From NCBI GenBank assembly GCA_049293015.1, contig JBATSB010000114.1, positions 1-64,000 of the forward strand: a stretch of DNA of 64,000 nt, in the 5' to 3' direction. Made by a program: the position numbers and the translations under genes. Positions 36,519 through 45,357 of this stretch are shown here, piece by piece; within the stretch, counting starts at the first letter, position 1; the number at the start of each line of letters is the position of its first letter. The notes under the pieces were generated by a model that searched no databases, had not been told where the DNA came from, and saw only the letters and a list, made by a program, of their open reading frames with translations. This stretch comes from UBA2330 sp049293015 (GTDB taxonomy: Bacteria; Bacteroidota; Ignavibacteria; Tepidaquicellales; Tepidaquicellaceae).

Positions 36519-37727
36519 TTATTTTGCTTTTTCCAGATCTTCCTCGCTTGCATCTTTAGCTCTCTGCAACGCTCTGATATAATTTACAATCGCCCAGCGG
36601 TCTTCTTTTGATACCTGCTCAGCATAGCTCGGCATTACATTCTGACCGTTTGTCATGACGTGAAAAATATTTCCGTCCTGCCAGTTCTTTACTTTTTCAT
36701 TATGAAGACTTGGCGGTTTCGGGAACTGATCTCTAAGTCTGCCGTCTCCGTCACCTGTATATCCGTGACACGGACTGCAATAAATATTAAATCTGTCCTG
36801 ACCTCTTTCGAGAGACTTCACTGTGACAGGAACGGGATTTGACAAAAGCTTTACTACAGAATCCGGCATTCCCTGATATTCATAAGGCACGAATCCTCTT
36901 GCTACAGTTCCTTCCACAGGCGGTCTCATGCCCGACTGATTCGGGAAAAAATCACTTTTACTTTGCGCATCTATCCTGCCCTGCTGCCACATCCAGTTGA
37001 ATGGTACTGTTTCAAACAATACATAATTTAAAGTAACATAACTTACAGCAGCAGTCATCAAGCCTGTTACAATAATTGCCATAGTAAACTTCTTATCAAA
37101 GAGCGGTGTCTTTTTTGTAAGATTTGATTCTCTGAAATAAATATTCTGTACTTCATAAGCGTTGGTCTTTGAAAATAAATTTAATACTTCATCTTCGATA
37201 TACATCTCATCACCTGTCTCGATCACCAGTCCGAATTTATCCGAAGTCACGTGTTTCATAAAGTCAGTGTCATTCAAAGGACTATTGAGTTTCGGCATCT
37301 TACTAAAGAGAATGATCAGTCCGAGTACAGTCGCAATACCGCACAGCAGTACTGTAGATTCGAATGTGATAGGAATTGCTCCGGGCAGTCCGAAGAATGG
37401 CTTTCCGCCTACGATGTTTGGATAATTTATCGAGGACATCCATATCATCATGATCAGAGCAAGTATCGTACCCGTTATACCCATTATGAATGAAACGTAA
37501 CCGATCTTTGGCGGCGGCATTCCCATAGCTGTATCCATTCCGTGCAGCGGATAAGGTGTATACACATCAAACTTTTTATAACCCTTTCCCGCTACAATAG
37601 CCGCAGCTTCGGTGATCTCGTTCGGAGTATTATAAAGAGCGGCTTTGCCGTAAAGCTTGCTGCTCCTTACTTCCTTTTCCTCTGAGGTATCAAACTCTTT
37701 TATCTTATTTAAAATGTTTTTTAACAC
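36519..37727 (-). CDS. actD: ActD-ActE fusion: DUF3341 membrane subunit joined to cytochrome c
   Basis: A 402-residue protein that covers two subunits normally encoded separately. Residues 1-195 are ActD-like (DUF3341): Y-T-P-Y-P-L-H-G-M-D, P-P-K-I-G-Y-V-S-F, then two helices (about 77-98 and 127-145). After a third helix (about 215-240) follows an ActE-like monohaem cytochrome c, haem motif C-S-P-C-H (near 326) and V-M-P-S-Y methionine loop. No internal start with a lipobox exists, so the cytochrome is held by transmembrane helices. Position between actC and actF supports the assignment. Confidence 0.88.
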   Translation of the reverse strand: MLKNILNKIKEFDTSEEKEVRSSKLYGKAALYNTPNEITEAAAIVAGKGYKKFDVYTPYPLHGMDTAMGMPPPKIGYVSFIMGITGTILALIMMIWMSSINYPNIVGGKPFFGLPGAIPITFESTVLLCGIATVLGLIILFSKMPKLNSPLNDTDFMKHVTSDKFGLVIETGDEMYIEDEVLNLFSKTNAYEVQNIYFRESNLTKKTPLFDKKFTMAIIVTGLMTAAVSYVTLNYVLFETVPFNWMWQQGRIDAQSKSDFFPNQSGMRPPVEGTVARGFVPYEYQGMPDSVVKLLSNPVPVTVKSLERGQDRFNIYCSPCHGYTGDGDGRLRDQFPKPPSLHNEKVKNWQDGNIFHVMTNGQNVMPSYAEQVSKEDRWAIVNYIRALQRAKDASEEDLEKAK

Positions 37728-37753
37728 TTATATTAATTTTAAATTTTGTGTAT

Positions 37754-37773
37754 AGACAGCCTATAGGCTGTCT
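37754..37773. repeat. Perfect 20-bp palindrome between actC and actD-actE
   Basis: AGACAGCCTA followed at once by its reverse complement. It would form a hairpin in the 76-nt spacer of the polycistronic mRNA. A repeat of the AATTTGTAATT type follows it. Confidence 0.8.
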
Positions 37774-37803
37774 CTTCAATTTGTAATTTGTAATTCCTAA
37801 TTT

Positions 37804-39189
37804 TTAATTGCTCTTTATTGGATGCGGATGCACGGTCGGCTGTGCACCTGGCATTACACCTTTGACCTCTGAAATTGAAACCAATGGCAGCGTCTTCAAA
37901 AACAATAACAGGAACGTAAAGAAAAATCCGAAACTTCCTAAAAGCAATCCTAAATCCGTCAGTGTCGGCGTGAACATTGCCCAGCTCGACGGTAAAAAAT
38001 CCCTGTGCAGCGAAGTTACAATGATCACGAATCTTTCAAACCACATACCGACATTTACAAGCAGTACAAGTACCATTGTTATTGGAATCGACCTTCTGAT
38101 CTTTTTAAACCAGAAGAGCTGTGGGAAAATTACGTTACATGAGACCATGATCCAGTATGCCCATGCATAAGGTCCGAATGCTCTGTTTATAAATATGAAT
38201 TGCTCAAATGTATTACCGCTGTACCATGCAATAAAAAATTCCATTCCGTATGCATATCCAACCATCATACCAGTCGCAAGCAAGATCTTATTCATCGTCT
38301 CAAGATGATTCAAGGTAATGATGTGCTGTAGATTAAATATCTTTCTGACTATAATCAGAATAGTTGACACCATTCCAAATCCCGAGAAGATAGCTCCTGC
38401 CACAAAATAAGGCGGGAAGATTGTCGTATGCCATCCGGGAATTACCGATACGGCAAAGTCAAAACTAACTATCGAGTGCACTGAAAGTACAAGTGGTGTA
38501 GAAATACCGGCAAGTATCAGATAAGCTCTCTCATAATTACTCCAGTTTCTGTTGGAGTTCGTCCATCCGAGACTCAGCACGGAATAGATCGTCTTCTTTA
38601 CTTTGCTTGTCGTCTTGTCCCTTAATGTCGCAAGATCAGGAATAAGTCCGATTCCCCAGAATAAAAATGAGATAGTGAAATAAGTCGATACTGCAAATAC
38701 GTCCCAGAGCAGCGGCGAATAGAAATTCACCCAGACTCCGTTCATGTTTGGCAATGGGATCAGATATCCTGCAAGCCATGGTCTTCCTGTATGAACTATC
38801 GGAAAAATACCCGCAGTCATAACTGCAAAGATCGTCATCGCTTCTGCAAACCTCGCAATACCTGTTCTCCATTTTTGTCTGAAGAGATAGAGAATAGCAG
38901 AGATCAGCGTTCCCGCATGACCGATACCGATCCAGAAAACAAAGTTGATAATTCCAAAAGCCCATCCGACCGGCTGATTATTTCCCCACATCCCGATACC
39001 GTAATAGATAGTCAGTCCGAGTGATACAGCTCCGATCGTCAGTGCAGTAAGTGACATCAGAAAAGCTATCCACCAGCCCTTTGTCGGCTTGGTCTCAGTC
39101 GGCAGGGCAATGACCTTGTCAATGTCCTTAAAGGAAACTCCGCCTTCTACTAATGGGATCTCTTTTGTGTAAGTAGCGTCAAGACTCAA
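37804..39189 (-). CDS. actC: Alternative Complex III subunit ActC (NrfD/PsrC family)
   Basis: A 461-residue integral membrane protein with about ten helices of the NrfD-like fold: G-W-W-I-A-F-L-M-S at the start, N-F-V-F-W-I-G-I-G-H-A-G-T-L-I-S (histidine near the quinol site), H-T-G-R-P-W, S-V-H-S-I-V-S-F-D-F-A and P-G-W-H-T-T-I-F-P-P-Y-F-V-A-G-A. It is the main quinol-binding and probable proton-translocating subunit. Its start overlaps the actB stop by 4 nt. Confidence 0.94.
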   Translation of the reverse strand: MSLDATYTKEIPLVEGGVSFKDIDKVIALPTETKPTKGWWIAFLMSLTALTIGAVSLGLTIYYGIGMWGNNQPVGWAFGIINFVFWIGIGHAGTLISAILYLFRQKWRTGIARFAEAMTIFAVMTAGIFPIVHTGRPWLAGYLIPLPNMNGVWVNFYSPLLWDVFAVSTYFTISFLFWGIGLIPDLATLRDKTTSKVKKTIYSVLSLGWTNSNRNWSNYERAYLILAGISTPLVLSVHSIVSFDFAVSVIPGWHTTIFPPYFVAGAIFSGFGMVSTILIIVRKIFNLQHIITLNHLETMNKILLATGMMVGYAYGMEFFIAWYSGNTFEQFIFINRAFGPYAWAYWIMVSCNVIFPQLFWFKKIRRSIPITMVLVLLVNVGMWFERFVIIVTSLHRDFLPSSWAMFTPTLTDLGLLLGSFGFFFTFLLLFLKTLPLVSISEVKGVMPGAQPTVHPHPIKSN

Positions 39190-42100
39190 TGATGCGCCTC
39201 CTCATTTTCAATTTCATATACATTTCTAAGTTTTGCTAAATAAGTAATATTCGGCTTTACCTTTATTTCTTCAAGTACATGGTAAGCTAATTTGCTTTGA
39301 TTCAATTTATATAATTCTGATTCTTTATCATTCTGATCACCGAATGAGATCGCATTTGTATTACATGCATCCTGACAAGCTGTCTTAACATTCGATCCCT
39401 TTACCTGTCTGTTCTCCTGAATTGCCATCTGCTTCTCTTCCATTATTCTCTGCAGACAGAATGTGCATTTCTCCATCACTCCTCTTGATCTCACGGTAAC
39501 TTCAGGATTCTGCATAAGTGTGAATGACTCTTCCTCCTGTATTGCGTTTTTGAAGTTATCTCTGAAGTTGAAGTAGTTGAATCTTCTTACTTTGTAAGGA
39601 CAGTTATTCGAACAGTATCTCGTACCCACACATCTGTTGTAAGCCATTCCGTTTATTCCGTCAGCGCTGTGAGTGGTCGCAGCTACAGGACAGACATTTT
39701 CACAAGGTGCGAAATCGCAGTGCTGACAAAGCATCGGCTGGAAACTTGCCTTTGGAACTTCAGGCGTTCCCGAATAATATCTGTCGATCCTGATCCAGTG
39801 CATTGCTCTGTGTTTATTCGACTCTTCTTTTCCGACTACAGGTATATTATTCTCGACATTACATGCAGCTACACATTCATTACAGCCGATGCATTTATTG
39901 AGATCAATGACCATTCCCCATTTCGTGCCGGTATGTTTATACTGCTCGTTGATACTTCCGACTTTTAGCTTCGCTGTCTCTTCTTCAGAATATCTTGTAT
40001 GTCTGTCATTCAGAAAATTCGGATTCTCTTTATATTGTAAATAAGTACCTTCCTGTATGATCTCTCTTTTATATTGAATGTCTTTATAAAGCGGTTCGTC
40101 TATCGGATATGAATCCTGTACAGACACTATCTCATAAGTACCGTCTGACTTCTCAATCTTCGCATCATTGTAAAACCACTTACTAAGTTTCGGAGATTTT
40201 GACATCAATACATTTGCATTAAATCCGGCATCTTCCCCTACTGTGCCGCAGACTTTTCTTCCGTAGCCAAGCTCTATAGCGATCACGCCGTCAGCCATTC
40301 CGGGCTGCACAAATACTGGGATCTCCATCTTACCTGCCGATGTCGTAATATTAATATTGTCATTCGAATCCACTCCGAGAGCTTCCGCACTCTTCACAGA
40401 AATTGCTGCATAGTTATCCCAGACCACTCTCGAAACTGCTTTCGGCAGTTCCTGAAGCCAGCCGTTGTTTGCATATCTTCCGTCTCCGAGCGAGCCATTC
40501 TTCAATAGTAAAAGAGAAAATCCATCGCCCGGTGTCATTTGATTTGAGTTTGAAATAAATGAAGCGGGATTGAATGCTGTATTCGCAGCTGAAGTAGTTG
40601 TTAAAATCGGTGCTGCATTATTTGTTTTGGTTGAATCTGCTATTGTAGAATTAGTTGTCTTTGTAGAATCAGAAGTGACCGCTGCTGTTGTCAGCTTAGG
40701 TTTTCCTGAAACCATTACAACTCCGTCATTAAGTCCTGCATACCATGCTTTTGAAAAATCACTGTCCGTACCTGCGGAAGAAAGTATTCCAGTCTTCCAG
40801 TTATCCATTACAAATTTATGATAAATATCGATGTTGTATGAATCGCCTGTTCCGCTCATCCATGTCATTAGAATATCTTCTTTCTGACGAGTATTATAAA
40901 GCGGAGCAATGACCGGCTGCTGCAGACTGTAGAAATTATTTCTCGTCTGATAATCTCCCCATGACTCAAACATCGAATTCACAGGCAGTACAAAACTGCC
41001 GACCTCGGAAGATTCATTCACAGATTCACCTAATGTAATAATTGTCTTTGCTTTCTTTACTGCCTCTTCATATCCAAGATCAGTTGGAAGATGATAGACA
41101 GGGTTTGTATCATAATGAATTACTACAGCTGTCTTTCCCGAATTCAGATCCGAAACGAGATTTTCCATTTCTTCACGTGTGCTAAGCGGCATCACTGTTA
41201 CATTTGATTCGTCCTTTCTGTAAAGAGCTGATCCGCCGACAACTTCGTTCAATAAATTTACAGCTATCTGCGTGGACTCTGGAAGCATTGATCCTGCTGT
41301 GACAATTGACGATCCCTGATTCTTTTTGAGATCGGAAACCAAATGTGAAATTACTTCTTCGGATAAATTATTTTTTGCAGCAAATGATTTCATGTCATAC
41401 TTCTGAAGCTTTGACGTAATGCCTGCATCATTTGCAAAATTCGAAACTCTCTCTTTACCGGTCAACTCATTTAATAAGCACATCACAAACTCTTCTATAG
41501 CATCCGTTTTCAATATCATTCTGTAATCAGAATTCAATCCTGTGATCGAAGCATTTCCCTCGACTGTGTATAATCTGTTGAATGTCTTTCCGTCTATCGC
41601 ATCTCTGCCCTGCGTAAATAATCTCGCTGTCTCGACCTTATTACCATCGCTGCCGAGAAAATCCGATTCTAAAGCCAATACAATATTTGCCTTGTCCCAG
41701 TTAATCAGCGGCAGATTTTTATTTCCATAACATTTTTCCCATGCATTCTTTTTTTCCGACTCATCAAATAATTCATAAGAATATATCTTTGCTGTAGGAT
41801 AAACTTTTACAAACTCATCAAAAAGTTTTTTCTGCGATGGTGAATTTATTGTATGTGTTACAATTGAAATTTCCTTTCCGGATGAAGCAGCGCTTTTCAG
41901 CTCTGCAATTATTTTTTCATCAGCATCTTTCCATTCAATATCATTCGGACTTACTCTGTTAATTCTCTCAACCGGATTTTTTAATCTCTCAGGATCATAA
42001 AGACTCATGACACTTGCCTGACCGATAGCGCAGATCTTTCCTTTGCTGACCGGATGATCAGGATTGCCGTCCACTTTTATTGGTCTGCCTTGCTGTGTCT

Positions 42101-42530
42101 TTATTAAAATTCCGCATGCTGATGAACAGCCTGTACATGTCGATGCATAATAAGTCGGATTTCCAATTGTTACTGATTCAGGCTTGCTGATATAAGGTAC
42201 TATCTCACCTTTATCTCTGTAGTTTGAACAACCCGAAGCCGCGACTGCAGCCGAAGCGCTAAGCAGTGCAAGGAATTTCCTTCTCGAGAATTTTGAGAAT
42301 GCGCTCATATCGGGCTTTTGAAGTTCTCCCGGTAAGAACTCATGACTCATCTCTTTTTTAAATGAAGGATCTTTATATAATTCTCTGAAGCTTCTCCAGT
42401 AATTTATATCCTTTGGCTCTTCAGTAATAGTAGTGTCAGGAGGGATAAGGAGTTCAGCCGCTGTTTCGATTTGGCTGTTCTCGATAATTCTCTCACTTAT
42501 ATCAAATACCTTATTGTCAGGTTTGTTCAT
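39186..42530 (-). CDS. actB: Alternative Complex III iron-sulfur subunit ActB
   Basis: A 1114-residue periplasmic subunit. The N-terminus has the family's extended Tat region (Y-W-R-S-F-R-E-L, then S-R-R-K-F-L, R83-R84). A molybdopterin-oxidoreductase-like half follows, which in studied relatives binds no molybdenum; C-T-G-C-S-S-A-C is near 131. The C-terminal ferredoxin-like half has C-I-G-C-N-E-C-V-A-A-C, C-Q-H-C-D-F-A-P-C-E-N-V-C-P, C-V-G-T-R-Y-C-S-N-N-C-P and C-T-F-C clusters. A threonine-rich linker with D-S-T-K repeats lies near 620-670, which looks like an insertion. Confidence 0.93.
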   Translation of the reverse strand: MNKPDNKVFDISERIIENSQIETAAELLIPPDTTITEEPKDINYWRSFRELYKDPSFKKEMSHEFLPGELQKPDMSAFSKFSRRKFLALLSASAAVAASGCSNYRDKGEIVPYISKPESVTIGNPTYYASTCTGCSSACGILIKTQQGRPIKVDGNPDHPVSKGKICAIGQASVMSLYDPERLKNPVERINRVSPNDIEWKDADEKIIAELKSAASSGKEISIVTHTINSPSQKKLFDEFVKVYPTAKIYSYELFDESEKKNAWEKCYGNKNLPLINWDKANIVLALESDFLGSDGNKVETARLFTQGRDAIDGKTFNRLYTVEGNASITGLNSDYRMILKTDAIEEFVMCLLNELTGKERVSNFANDAGITSKLQKYDMKSFAAKNNLSEEVISHLVSDLKKNQGSSIVTAGSMLPESTQIAVNLLNEVVGGSALYRKDESNVTVMPLSTREEMENLVSDLNSGKTAVVIHYDTNPVYHLPTDLGYEEAVKKAKTIITLGESVNESSEVGSFVLPVNSMFESWGDYQTRNNFYSLQQPVIAPLYNTRQKEDILMTWMSGTGDSYNIDIYHKFVMDNWKTGILSSAGTDSDFSKAWYAGLNDGVVMVSGKPKLTTAAVTSDSTKTTNSTIADSTKTNNAAPILTTTSAANTAFNPASFISNSNQMTPGDGFSLLLLKNGSLGDGRYANNGWLQELPKAVSRVVWDNYAAISVKSAEALGVDSNDNINITTSAGKMEIPVFVQPGMADGVIAIELGYGRKVCGTVGEDAGFNANVLMSKSPKLSKWFYNDAKIEKSDGTYEIVSVQDSYPIDEPLYKDIQYKREIIQEGTYLQYKENPNFLNDRHTRYSEEETAKLKVGSINEQYKHTGTKWGMVIDLNKCIGCNECVAACNVENNIPVVGKEESNKHRAMHWIRIDRYYSGTPEVPKASFQPMLCQHCDFAPCENVCPVAATTHSADGINGMAYNRCVGTRYCSNNCPYKVRRFNYFNFRDNFKNAIQEEESFTLMQNPEVTVRSRGVMEKCTFCLQRIMEEKQMAIQENRQVKGSNVKTACQDACNTNAISFGDQNDKESELYKLNQSKLAYHVLEEIKVKPNITYLAKLRNVYEIENEEAHH

Positions 42531-42554
42531 ATTGAATAATTATTCATGTTTATA

Positions 42555-42818
42555 TTATGAATTTCTATTGTTTGATTCTTTTGAATTTCGTTTTACTGCA
42601 TTTGGATTCGAAACAATTTTTATTTTCGAAATCGGTTTTGAAGATTTATTATCAGATCCTGACTTAAATAAACCAAAAGGAATGACTGAAGCCGCCGCTA
42701 TTCCTGCTGCTGCAAGTCCGGTGAATCTGAAAAACTTTTTTCTGTTGATTTTTTCCGGAGAATTTCCGGAACCTGCGATATTGTCTTTGTTATTACTGAC
42801 TGGTAAATTTTTTTTCAT
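42555..42818 (-). CDS. Small Tat-signal-like protein between actA and actB
   Basis: An 87-residue protein with a basic, hydrophilic N-terminus, then N-R-K-K-F-F-R-F-T-G followed by an alanine-rich hydrophobic stretch (about 27-46), resembling a Tat or membrane-anchor signal with only one of the arginines kept (R-K). The rest is short, lysine/serine/asparagine-rich and without cofactor motifs. Spacing (13 bp from actA, 24 bp to actB) supports co-translation. It could be an exported small subunit or a remnant of a longer protein; function unknown. Confidence 0.6.
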   Translation of the reverse strand: MKKNLPVSNNKDNIAGSGNSPEKINRKKFFRFTGLAAAGIAAASVIPFGLFKSGSDNKSSKPISKIKIVSNPNAVKRNSKESNNRNS

Positions 42819-42831
42819 TAATTAATTTTAT

Positions 42832-43419
42832 TTATCTGTGACATGATGAACAGTTTGTCGGACCTGTATTGATCTTTGATTTATCTTTACCCGGAACAAT
42901 GTTTGTTATTGTCTTATCGGGATTTCTGTGGCAGTCAAGACAAGCTCTCATGCTGAAATCTTTGACCTGTTCTACTACTTCCATTCCTGCTACGTCGCCG
43001 TGACAGTTCGAACAGTCGATTCCTTTATTTACATGGACGCTGTGATTAAAGTATGCAAAATCAGGTAAGAGATGTACTCTTTTCCATTCTATCGGAATTC
43101 CCCTTGTATAATAATCCGTAAGCTTTATTATCTCAGGTCTGTCTTTTCTCACTATACTGTGACAATTCATACAGACTTTTGCTGAAGGTACATTTGCTTT
43201 TCTTGAAACTTCCACATCACTGTGACAGTATCTGCAGTCTATTTTCATATCGCCCGCATGAAGCTTGTGCGAATAATTGATCGGCTGGACCGGTTGATAT
43301 CCGACTCCAACTCTTTCAGCATATGAAACGTAATACGTGATGGCAAAAACCGACAGGACTACAAAGATTAAGATAGGTAAACGAACCTTGAGGTTGTAAT
43401 CGATTAAGAAATTTTTCAT
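42832..43419 (-). CDS. actA: Alternative Complex III pentahaem cytochrome c ActA
   Basis: A 195-residue protein with an N-terminal hydrophobic segment (about 14-32) and five CxxCH haem motifs: C-R-Y-C-H, C-M-N-C-H, C-S-N-C-H, C-L-D-C-H and C-S-S-C-H, the last six residues from the end. The first half carries Y-S-H-K-L-H, and F-N-H-S-V-H supplies distal histidines. It moves electrons from the iron-sulfur subunit ActB. As the first gene of the locus it probably follows the main promoter. Confidence 0.93.
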   Translation of the reverse strand: MKNFLIDYNLKVRLPILIFVVLSVFAITYYVSYAERVGVGYQPVQPINYSHKLHAGDMKIDCRYCHSDVEVSRKANVPSAKVCMNCHSIVRKDRPEIIKLTDYYTRGIPIEWKRVHLLPDFAYFNHSVHVNKGIDCSNCHGDVAGMEVVEQVKDFSMRACLDCHRNPDKTITNIVPGKDKSKINTGPTNCSSCHR

Positions 43420-43446
43420 TAAGAAATTTTTGAAAAAATAATGCTA

Positions 43447-43454
43447 CAAATATA
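43447..43454 (-). promoter_or_regulatory. Possible -7 element for the act/cox locus
   Basis: On the minus strand the sequence reads TATATTTG, matching TAnnTTTG, 28 bp before the actA start. No TTTG is found at the usual -33 spacing, so this is only suggestive. Confidence 0.3.
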
Positions 43455-43505
43455 TGAAATATAAGATTTGATTTCTATGACTTATTTATACCAATTTCTG
43501 AGAGC

Positions 43506-43579
43506 AATTACAAATTACAAATTACAAATTACAAATTACAAATTACAAATTACGAATTACGAATTACGAATTACGAATT
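43506..43579. repeat. Heptamer tandem repeat (AATTACA/AATTACG)n
   Basis: About ten units, six AATTACA then AATTACG, in the 316-bp gap between actA and the HMA lipoprotein. Related short arrays occur at 37780-37800, 43660-43730, 47525-47560, 51617-51645 and 63770-63800. Nothing else was recognised in this gap. Confidence 0.85.
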
Positions 43580-43735
43580 AAAAATAACAATTTTCAAAAA
43601 TTTAATTAGATCGTTTATCTTAAATCTTTAATATAAAACTGAAACTATACCCAAACTCGTAATTCGTAACTCGTAACTTTTAACTTTCTTTTAGCTCTTT
43701 GTAATTTGCAATTTGTAATTTTTAATTGCTCTTTA

Positions 43736-44212
43736 TCAATGTCCTCCGACCTTACAGCAGTCTTCCAATTTATCATAAGCATCCTTATCAGCCGGTTTGT
43801 CATTTGCCTGATATCCTGCTGACACTATTGCACCTTCTATTACAGTCTTATTCGTTTTATCGGCATCATAATCAACCATACATTTTTTCTTTTCAACGCT
43901 GATATTAACAGCAATTACACCGTCAACTTTTTCCAATGCATTTTTAATATTTTTTTTACAAGTACCACATTGTATGGTCGGAACATCAATTGCAAGCAAC
44001 TCACCTTCTACTTTGTGAGGTTCTCCAACTTTAGTTTCAGTTGTTTTATTTTCATCTGAAGAAGTTGTTTTTGTTTCTTCAGATTTATTTGTTTCTTCAG
44101 ATTTATTTGTTTCTGAATTTTCACTTTCTGTTTTCTTATTAGAATCTCCACACCCTGAGATGATAAATGCTGAGAATACCAATACTAATATTGATAAGTT
44201 TATCTTCTTCAT
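43736..44212 (-). CDS. Heavy-metal-associated domain lipoprotein
   Basis: A 158-residue lipoprotein (signal ending I-S-G-C, Cys near 21) with a 45-residue low-complexity S/E/T/N/K linker containing repeated N-K-S-E-E-T, then an HMA domain (about 70-140) with metal motif I-Q-C-G-T-C-K-K, and a C-terminal C-C-K-V-G-G-H that could add metal ligands. It would bind a soft metal such as copper in the periplasm. Nearness to the copper-using oxidase locus suggests copper supply, but it is a separate unit. Confidence 0.8.
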   Translation of the reverse strand: MKKINLSILVLVFSAFIISGCGDSNKKTESENSETNKSEETNKSEETKTTSSDENKTTETKVGEPHKVEGELLAIDVPTIQCGTCKKNIKNALEKVDGVIAVNISVEKKKCMVDYDADKTNKTVIEGAIVSAGYQANDKPADKDAYDKLEDCCKVGGH

Positions 44213-44601
44213 AAGTTTATTGATTAATTAATTGGCTAAAATAATTTATTCAGACAGGAATTGTAACTCAAATTTTTAGTCAGTTTATATAAATTAAAAA
44301 ATGAATTAAAATTGAAAAGCAAAAATAATGGATGAGCGATAGAATGATTAGTTTATTACAAATTAAATTGATAGCATAATGTTAAAAAAATTTTCTATAA
44401 AATTTAATAAAATATATTTTTTAAATTTTTTTTAGCACGATTCAAAATAATTTAAAAGTATTTCCCCCTTAACAAAGGGGGAGCGAAAGGGGTTGTTGCC
44501 GAAAGAAATAGTAAAAACAAATTTTCCACCATTGCAAGTCTTAAGTGAGCCGACCGAACGTGACCAACAACAATGGAACTTTACTTCGGCAGATGCAGAA
44601 T
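44213..44601. repeat. Intergenic region with dispersed palindromic repeat
   Basis: About 390 bp with no gene. It holds CCCCCTTA-ACA-AAGGGGG near 44464, followed by GTTGCCGAAA, related to the element at 82-140. It then has an inverted repeat CCATTG...CAATGG (44529-44576) enclosing AAGTCTTAAGTGAGC. That second element recurs at 45232-45279. It ends right at the stop of the first glycine-rich gene. Confidence 0.7.
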
Positions 44602-45147
44602 TCATTTCTTCTTAACTCCATTCGTCTTCAAAATTTTATTTATCTCTTCATACGATTCATTCAAACTCAGTTTTGTAAGATCAACTGTCTTATATTTTTT
44701 TTTAACACTAAAGCCACTAATCGCTCCGCCGACCAATCCACCTACTAATGCACCAGCTAGTGTACCTACGACTACTTCTCCAAAAGTCAATGAAAAATCC
44801 ACATACCCATCGGAATTTTCGGAACTTGAGGATGTACTTAACAATAATGCTGCTATCAGTATAACTCCCCCGCCAACTATAGCACCGGTCAGAATTCCTT
44901 GTGCGGGTTTTGTTTCAGACATATATCCTACTTTTATAATATCTTTCAGATAAATTTTTTGAACATTACCCAAAACTGTAATAGCAAGTGAGTCGGAAGT
45001 CACCTTTTCAAAAGTAACTTTTTTAAAATTTTTTCTGACCTGATTGGAATCGAAATATGAAATGTCACAGTTTTTTACCTGTGAATAAGTTGTAGTAATT
45101 ACTAAGAGTGTTAAGATTAGTATTACAAAAATAATTATTGACTTCAT
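44602..45147 (-). CDS. Glycine-zipper-like exported protein, copy A
   Basis: A 181-residue protein with a signal peptide (about 1-22), a conserved N-terminal region (K-N-C-D-I-S-Y-F-D-S-N-Q, then V-Q-K-I-Y-L-K-D-I-I-K-V-G-Y-M-S-E), two glycine/alanine-rich hydrophobic stretches (G-A-I-V-G-G-G-V-I and G-T-L-A-G-A-L-V-G-G-L-V-G-G) like glycine zippers, and a C-terminal Y-K-T-V-D-L-T-K-L-S-L-N-E-S-Y-E. It would sit in or near the envelope. It is a recent paralogue of copy B next to it. Function not recognised. Confidence 0.6.
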   Translation of the reverse strand: MKSIIIFVILILTLLVITTTYSQVKNCDISYFDSNQVRKNFKKVTFEKVTSDSLAITVLGNVQKIYLKDIIKVGYMSETKPAQGILTGAIVGGGVILIAALLLSTSSSSENSDGYVDFSLTFGEVVVGTLAGALVGGLVGGAISGFSVKKKYKTVDLTKLSLNESYEEINKILKTNGVKKK

Positions 45148-45231
45148 CTTTTAATTTTTTTTAAGCCAATTTATTTAAATTCCTTTTGAATAACAATTCA
45201 CTGATACTGAGTATGTTTTAAAAAATTTTCG

Positions 45232-45279
45232 CCGTTGTTAGTCTTAAGTGAGCGGAGCAAACGTGACAAACAATAACGG
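45232..45279. repeat. Second copy of the CCGTTG...AACGG palindromic element
   Basis: This element between glycine-rich copies A and B matches the one at 44529-44576 over GTCTTAAGTGAGC and ACGTGAC. The outer arms differ at both sides in a compensating way (CCATTG/CAATGG there, CCGTT/AACGG here), so the fold is kept. Confidence 0.7.
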
Positions 45280-45357
45280 AAACTTGACTTCGGCAGATGC
45301 AGATTGTTAGTGACTAAAAAATTTGCTAAGCGGAATAGTGGATTAAATTCATATATT

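Noticed and set aside
42433..42825. Plus-strand open frame opposite the actB start and the small Tat-like gene
   Set aside because: It is antisense to two supported genes and has no recognisable domain.
43506..43579. Possible CRISPR array
   Set aside because: The units are 7-bp tandem repeats without unique spacers, and no cas gene is present in the window.
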